Below, piece by piece: positions 63,861 to 64,000 of a stretch of DNA of 64,000 nt. The notes below the pieces were generated by a model that did no database searches, was not told the origin of the DNA, and saw nothing but the letters and a program-made list of their open reading frames with translations. The DNA is from Clostridia bacterium (lineage in GTDB: Bacteria > Bacillota > Clostridia > Lachnospirales > Cellulosilyticaceae): positions 23,835 through 87,834 of the forward strand of contig JARBUI010000014.1 of assembly GCA_029239755.1 (NCBI GenBank), written 5' to 3'. Made by a program: the position numbers and the translations under genes. How positions within the stretch are numbered: the stretch's first letter is position 1; the number at the start of each line of letters is the position of its first letter.

Positions 63861-64000
63861 TATAAAAGTCGCCGCTAGTTAACGGCGCAGATGAAAAGCC
63901 TTCAGGGCTTGATAATCAAAACTTAAATGAACTTTGAAAATAAAATAGTAACCATAAAACCAGTCGATTCAAAAGAGCTTCAGTATTGAAGTTCGAATCA
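63861..64000 (+). other. Probable rRNA operon leader (continues past the window)
   Basis: After the promoter comes a GC-rich hairpin (GCCGCTAGTTAACGGC) and AGCCTTCAGGGCTT. GAACTTTGAAAATAAAATAG then resembles the conserved CTTTGAAAACT leader segment before 16S and 23S genes in Firmicutes. No 16S start is reached within the window, so this is a prediction. Confidence 0.55.

Noticed and set aside
1..64000. CRISPR arrays, tRNA genes, insertion sequences, prophage genes
   Set aside because: I looked for regularly spaced repeats, cloverleaf-like sequences, transposase or integrase motifs and phage genes and found none that I could support. tRNA detection by eye is limited and a dedicated scan would be decisive.

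Overview
The window is AT-rich, almost entirely on one strand, with strong Shine-Dalgarno sites and several GTG/TTG starts. It encodes YesM/YesN-type two-component systems, lipoprotein solute-binding proteins, an RpiR regulator, a sensory [FeFe]-hydrogenase kinase and a bacterial microcompartment (BMC). This points to an anaerobic, plant-sugar-using member of the Clostridia, probably Lachnospiraceae or Cellulosilyticum-like. The taxonomic guess is inference; no rRNA gene lies inside the window.

Layout. 1-5926: sensor kinase (5' end outside the window), AraC-type response regulator and a CUT1 sugar ABC importer. 5927-6210: what looks like the 5' part (domain I) of a group II intron with no reverse transcriptase or domain V. 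6556-14172: housekeeping and unlinked genes (CorA-like transporter, flavodoxin, DUF342 protein, DeoD, AEC transporter, PHP phosphatase, an unknown). 14392-18782: MacAB-like ABC exporter. 18894-23467: HD-GYP response regulator and a hydrogenase-histidine kinase-receiver-HPt hybrid. 23508-24818: small membrane protein and ribokinase.

25072-34347 is a sugar or polyol operon (module A). It starts at a promoter nested in a perfect 26-bp inverted repeat. It encodes a SIS protein, a zinc dehydrogenase, a SAF-domain oxidoreductase, an RpiB-like isomerase, an M24-fold protein, an FGGY kinase, an RpiR regulator, ribulose-phosphate epimerase and a DUF4432 epimerase. 34588-37558 holds the only convincing minus-strand gene (a binding protein) divergent from a chemoreceptor. 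37758-42580 is a ribose-type ABC importer. The chemoreceptor and importer genes share a 39-bp upstream element.

42711-54556 is a BMC operon (module B): class II aldolase, two BMC-H and three BMC-P shell proteins, no BMC-T, CoA-acylating aldehyde dehydrogenase, PduL, PduM-like protein, FGGY kinase, RpiB-like isomerase, iron alcohol dehydrogenase, fucose-isomerase-like protein, triosephosphate isomerase and PPi-type phosphofructokinase. A simple reading is: imported aldose -> ketose (isomerase) -> ketose phosphate (kinase) -> DHAP plus a short aldehyde (aldolase). The aldehyde is then processed in the shell by the dehydrogenases and PduL, while DHAP goes to glycolysis. The shell set of two hexamers and three pentamers matches what is known of the planctomycete PVM compartment rather than PDU, EUT or GRM types. 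54681-62788 continues with a second M24-fold protein, a LacI regulator, and a kinase, regulator and two membrane-anchored binding proteins that look like a sugar-sensing system. The window ends with a PflX-like radical SAM protein and a promoter and leader that resemble the start of an rRNA operon.

Most notable: the BMC locus; two M24 homologues that have lost all metal ligands; two RpiB homologues that have lost both conserved histidines; the hydrogenase-kinase phosphorelay next to a c-di-GMP phosphodiesterase; and several strong intergenic operator-like repeats.
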